From Bacteroidales bacterium (GTDB lineage: Bacteria; Bacteroidota; Bacteroidia; Bacteroidales; UBA4181), in assembly GCA_031287245.1 (NCBI GenBank), contig JAITTD010000161.1:1-7936 (forward strand): a stretch of 7,936 bases of DNA, in the 5' to 3' direction. The translations under genes were made by a program, and so were the position numbers. The notes below the pieces were generated by a model that was not told the origin of the DNA, did no database searches, and saw nothing but the letters and a program-made list of their open reading frames with translations. Of this stretch, positions 5,525 through 7,936 are shown piece by piece (positions within the stretch are counted from its first letter, which is position 1; every line of letters begins with the position of its first letter).

Positions 5525-6067
5525 ATGAAAGCATCAATTACAGTAGTGTTATTCGCATTTTTCTTTGCAAATTTAACTATTTCAGCGCAAACGCCTGAAA
5601 AGGTGAAATGGTACACCATGGAGGAGGCTATCCAACTCAATGCCAAAACGCCTAAAAAATTCATCATCGATATTTACACCGACTGGTGTGGCTGGTGTAA
5701 GAAAATGGACAAGGACACCTTCAACGAACCGGAAATAGCGCGTTACATCAATGCCAATTACTATCCGGTAAAATTTGACGCTGAGTCATCGGAAAGCGTG
5801 GTTTTTGGCGGCAAAAAGTATGAAGGCAGCAGCGCAGCAGGCGGCAGAAAATCGCCCCATCAGTTGGCTGTGGCATTTTTCAACGGACAATCCATCGGCT
5901 ATCCTGCCATCGCCTATCTGACCGAAAAATTGGAGATGATAGGCACGGTGCCCGGCTACAAAACGCCCCAACAGATTGAACCGTTGCTTCACTATATAGC
6001 CGAAAGCAAATACCAAACGGAGGCTTTTGATAAATATTCCGCGTCTTTTGTCAGCCGGATGAAATAG
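5525..6067 (+). CDS. Secreted thioredoxin-fold protein with WCGWC motif
   Basis: A 180-residue exported thioredoxin-fold protein. Residues 1-21 form a signal peptide (MKAS, hydrophobic VVLFAFFFANLTI, cleavage SA-Q), so it acts in the periplasm. The redox motif CGWC is at 55-58 in DIYTDWCGWCKKMDKDTF, and the cis-proline facing it is likely P127 in GYPAIAYL. The KWYTMEEAIQLNAKTPKKFIIDIY lead-in and the closing PGYKTPQQIEPLLHYI are typical of a Bacteroidota family annotated as thioredoxin family or DUF255-like proteins. Its redox partner is unknown. The frame is open from 5453, but the start at 5525 is chosen because it begins a clean signal peptide and lies after the -7 element. The in-frame ATG at 5486 would put a charged extension before the signal peptide. 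It sits alone between a terminator and the promoter of the next gene. Confidence 0.88.
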   Translation: MKASITVVLFAFFFANLTISAQTPEKVKWYTMEEAIQLNAKTPKKFIIDIYTDWCGWCKKMDKDTFNEPEIARYINANYYPVKFDAESSESVVFGGKKYEGSSAAGGRKSPHQLAVAFFNGQSIGYPAIAYLTEKLEMIGTVPGYKTPQQIEPLLHYIAESKYQTEAFDKYSASFVSRMK

Positions 6068-6070
6068 GAA

Positions 6071-6087
6071 TGCTCTCGTAGAGAACA
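6071..6087. promoter_or_regulatory. Inverted repeat in the luxR-type gene promoter, possible operator
   Basis: TGCTCTC (6071-6077), a GTA spacer, and GAGAACA (6081-6087) form a 7-bp inverted repeat with one mismatch. It lies 18 nt before the -7 element of the regulator gene, at about -50 to -33 from the predicted start of transcription, where an activator or autoregulator could bind. It could also be a weak transcript-end hairpin for the preceding gene, since it begins 3 nt after that stop, but no T-run follows. Confidence 0.35.
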
Positions 6088-6105
6088 TATTGAGACGATT
6101 TCATC

Positions 6106-6113
6106 TACTTTTG
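6106..6113 (+). promoter_or_regulatory. -7 element upstream of the luxR-type regulator gene
   Basis: TACTTTTG fits TAnnTTTG. The predicted start of transcription, around 6119-6121, is only a few bases before the ATG at 6123, which would make the message nearly leaderless. The closest TTG (6090-6092) is too near (13 nt) for a standard -33 box, so the promoter may depend on an activator or the match may be fortuitous. Confidence 0.45.
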
Positions 6114-6122
6114 TAACAAAAA

Positions 6123-6920
6123 ATGGAAGTAAATAACGACAACCCAACGAAATCCGTCACTAAGCGAATTTTTGAAGGAACGTCGAAAAAAGCCGGAATG
6201 AGTGATGAAGACATCAAACTCATTGATAATTACATTCATGGCGTAAAAGACTTTTCATCCATCGTGACGGAAGCCAGTTATATCATTGACTTTGCGGAGC
6301 AACGCTTCCGCTTCGTAGCCAACCATGGTCTGTTTCTGGGCGAACATACTTGCGAGGAAGTATTGCAACTGGGGTTTGATTTCTATCCCCGAACAGTGCA
6401 TCCGGAAGATTTGCCAATGCTCATTGATGCGTATCGGGCTATCTTGCAATATGTGGATGCTTCCGACACTGATTTATCTGATTTGGATTATTTTTCTTTC
6501 ACGCACCGGATACGGAGTTACCCGCACCATCAACATCCTGAATACTTGATGGTTTACCACAGAGTAAAACCTGTGGTTATTCACGACAAAGTGCAGATTG
6601 CTTTCTGTTCGCTGTCAAGTTCCATTGTGAAAAAATCGGGTAACCTGCGTATTTACTATGAAACGCAACACACATTCGATGAATATTCCTTTAAAACCAA
6701 GCAATGGAAGCAAGTAGAAGCAGAGACACTCACTCAACAGGAGAAATTGATACTCAAACTTGCCAAACAAGGGAAAACTGCCCCTGAGATTGCCAAAATG
6801 CTGAACCGGTCGTACAGTACAGTGCGAAACGAAAAAATGAACATTTTTCACAAACTGCACGTTCATACTACGGAAGAAGCAATCATCTATGCTACCAATC
6901 ATCGCTTAATATTTACATAA
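6123..6920 (+). CDS. LuxR-type transcriptional regulator with PAS-like sensor domain
   Basis: A 265-residue probable transcription factor. The C-terminal part, about 202-262, is a LuxR/GerE helix-turn-helix: LTQQEKLILKLAKQGKTAPEIAKMLNRS, then the recognition helix YSTVRNEKMNIFHKLHV, with the usual TTEEAIIYA ending. The first half, about 50-165, looks like a PAS-type fold (FRFVANHGLFLG, a YPRTVHPEDLPML motif, then a strand-rich half up to VQIAFCSLS). Its ligand is unknown. There is no phospho-receiver domain, no membrane segment and no signal peptide, so this is a one-component cytoplasmic regulator. This layout is common in Bacteroidota. The ATG at 6123 is the first possible start; an in-frame ATG at 6198 (residue 26) would keep both domains and allow a longer leader. 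The next gene, a surface lipoprotein on the same strand with its own promoter, is a candidate target. Confidence 0.85.
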   Translation: MEVNNDNPTKSVTKRIFEGTSKKAGMSDEDIKLIDNYIHGVKDFSSIVTEASYIIDFAEQRFRFVANHGLFLGEHTCEEVLQLGFDFYPRTVHPEDLPMLIDAYRAILQYVDASDTDLSDLDYFSFTHRIRSYPHHQHPEYLMVYHRVKPVVIHDKVQIAFCSLSSSIVKKSGNLRIYYETQHTFDEYSFKTKQWKQVEAETLTQQEKLILKLAKQGKTAPEIAKMLNRSYSTVRNEKMNIFHKLHVHTTEEAIIYATNHRLIFT

Positions 6921-6944
6921 ATTTGTGAAAAATATGAAAAATGA

Positions 6945-6954
6945 TGCAATTGCA
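6945..6954. promoter_or_regulatory. Palindrome and direct repeats upstream of the lipoprotein promoter
   Basis: TGCAATTGCA (6945-6954) is a perfect 10-bp palindrome lying 3 nt before the TTG of the lipoprotein promoter. Just upstream, TGAAAAAT occurs twice at 9-nt spacing (6926-6933 and 6935-6942). The placement suits an activator site, possibly for the LuxR-type protein encoded directly upstream. Binding is inference. Confidence 0.3.
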
Positions 6955-6957
6955 CTA

Positions 6958-6988
6958 TTGTTTTGGAAAAACAGCCCCCGTACCTTTG
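6958..6988 (+). promoter_or_regulatory. Promoter of the 6-bladed beta-propeller lipoprotein gene
   Basis: TTG (6958-6960) and TACCTTTG (6981-6988) are separated by 20 nt, the best -33/-7 pair in the window. Transcription would begin near 6995, leaving a leader of about 32 nt. AAAGAA at 7021-7026 directly before the ATG is A-rich, as is common before Bacteroidota starts, and is not a Shine-Dalgarno sequence. Confidence 0.65.
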
Positions 6989-7026
6989 TTCCGTGTAAAA
7001 TAATTTTATTTTAAACAATTAAAGAA

Positions 7027-7936
7027 ATGAAAAGAATTATTTTTTTATGGATGGTTCTCTGCTGTGCAGCATGCCATCGCACGCAACAGGGCAATGATAA
7101 TACAATTTACGTTGATATTGACCGACCGGACAAAGCGTCGCTTTTCGATTATTTCCGTTCGGTTGAATTAATCCCGATGGAAACCGATACGAATGTGCTT
7201 GTGCAAGGCATTGCTAAAGTGGTGTATCATCAGGACCGGTATTATGCTTTGGATAAGCCTCAATCCATCGTTTTTGTGTTTGACCGGCAGGGCAAGTATC
7301 TCTATAAAATCAGTAAACGTGGAAACGGTCCCGGAGAATATGATTTTATTAACGATATGAATATCAATACCTTTTCAGGTAATATAGAATTGCTTTCTCC
7401 TTACGGTTTAATCAATGAATACGATCTGTCTGAGTCAAGCAATTTTGTCAAGGCGTCCCGAATTACCTATCCGAATTTCCGTGCCGTTCATCAGTTAGCG
7501 CCTTTGAGCAAAGATTTATATGTCTTTTATTCCATGTTTGAACCGAAAAAAATTATCTATTATGACCTTGACAAAAAAGAGTTGATACATGAAATGTTTG
7601 AAGAAGACCGAGATATTGGAAGTTTTGGGTATGATAACATTTATTCATGTCATGGCGAATGGTTCTTTTTTCGCCCTTTTCACACTTCGGTTTATAAAAT
7701 AGGGAATGAACAACTGGAAGAATCTTTTCGATTCGATTTGGGGCAATATACCCAAGAGGGAAAAAAAATCCATATGTCGGAAGAAGCGTTGCGGAACCCA
7801 AGGCTAAAGTTCTATGAAGAAGCATTGGCACAATACCTGTATTTGATAAGAGAGGTCGGGCACAATCATCAGTACGTGTTGGCTCAACTTTCATGGAAAG
7901 AAAAAGATAATTTGGTCAATATCATGTATGATAAAG
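7027..7936 (+). CDS. 6-bladed beta-propeller lipoprotein, 3' end beyond window
   Basis: An open frame of 303 codons that continues past the window end, so the C-terminus is missing. It begins MKRIIFLWMVLCCAACH, a lipoprotein-type signal peptide with likely acylated Cys16 (CAAC; the -3 residue is Cys where Leu is usual, and Cys12/13 are also close). The mature part resembles the Bacteroidota 6-bladed beta-propeller proteins (DUF4934/BF3164-like): an early SVELIPMETD segment, then blade motifs such as YYALDKPQSIVFVFDRQGKYLYKISKRGNGPGEY. The KRGNGPGEY motif after the first blade is characteristic. It is probably anchored to the outer membrane or periplasmic face. Molecular function is unknown for most of the family. 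It has its own promoter and lies 106 nt after the LuxR-type regulator. Confidence 0.82.
   Translation, partial: MKRIIFLWMVLCCAACHRTQQGNDNTIYVDIDRPDKASLFDYFRSVELIPMETDTNVLVQGIAKVVYHQDRYYALDKPQSIVFVFDRQGKYLYKISKRGNGPGEYDFINDMNINTFSGNIELLSPYGLINEYDLSESSNFVKASRITYPNFRAVHQLAPLSKDLYVFYSMFEPKKIIYYDLDKKELIHEMFEEDRDIGSFGYDNIYSCHGEWFFFRPFHTSVYKIGNEQLEESFRFDLGQYTQEGKKIHMSEEALRNPRLKFYEEALAQYLYLIREVGHNHQYVLAQLSWKEKDNLVNIMYDK

Noticed and set aside
7553..7894. 113-codon reverse open frame at the right end
   Set aside because: The forward strand carries a continuous lipoprotein-type coding frame with recognisable propeller motifs through this region.
1..7936. CRISPR array, transposase, prophage or defence genes
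   Set aside because: No regularly spaced repeats, transposase motifs, integrase or known defence domains were seen on either strand.

Overview
This window looks like chromosomal DNA from a member of the Bacteroidota, most likely the order Bacteroidales. The evidence is the recurrent TAnnTTTG(C) -7 promoter element, the lack of Shine-Dalgarno sequences before most starts, and the gene families present: a secreted WCGWC thioredoxin-fold protein, a LuxR-type regulator with a PAS-like sensor half, and a 6-bladed beta-propeller lipoprotein. The order-level call comes from family content and is not proven by the sequence. Every gene I can support lies on the plus strand.

Layout. Bases 1-228 hold no gene I can support. 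They contain a cluster of four short hairpins (about 28-118) and then the promoter of rplS. Bases 229-3243 are a tight same-strand run with gaps of 32, 18, 4 and 12 nt: rplS (ribosomal protein L19), a secreted SMP-30/gluconolactonase-like protein, a TatA/B-like protein, a LolD-type ABC ATPase and hisH with a GTG start. I see no terminator inside this run. Right after the hisH stop is a promoter for tRNA-Pro(UGG) at 3295-3369. An AT-rich 280-base intergenic region with several -7-like elements follows. It leads into the nitrogen pair P-II (3650-3997) and amt (4024-5355), which ends at a clear intrinsic terminator (5378-5415).

The right part holds three separately promoted units. They are a periplasmic thioredoxin-fold protein (5525-6067), a PAS-like/LuxR transcription factor (6123-6920) and a 6-bladed beta-propeller lipoprotein that starts at 7027 and runs off the window end. 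Inverted repeats sit at the promoters of the last two and may be operators.

How the genes fit together. P-II and Amt form a textbook sensor-transporter pair: P-II gates ammonium uptake by docking on Amt. The rplS run mixes translation, envelope (Tat, Lol) and histidine/purine metabolism (HisH) genes whose usual partners (TatC, LolC/E, HisF) are not here, so co-transcription does not imply a shared pathway. The regulator and lipoprotein at the right end may form a regulator-target pair, which is an inference. Most of the window is ordinary core genome. I found no convincing new system. The best leads are the altered P-II T-loop with its multi-element promoter region, the operator-like repeats at 6071-6087 and 6945-6954, and the hairpin cluster at the left edge.
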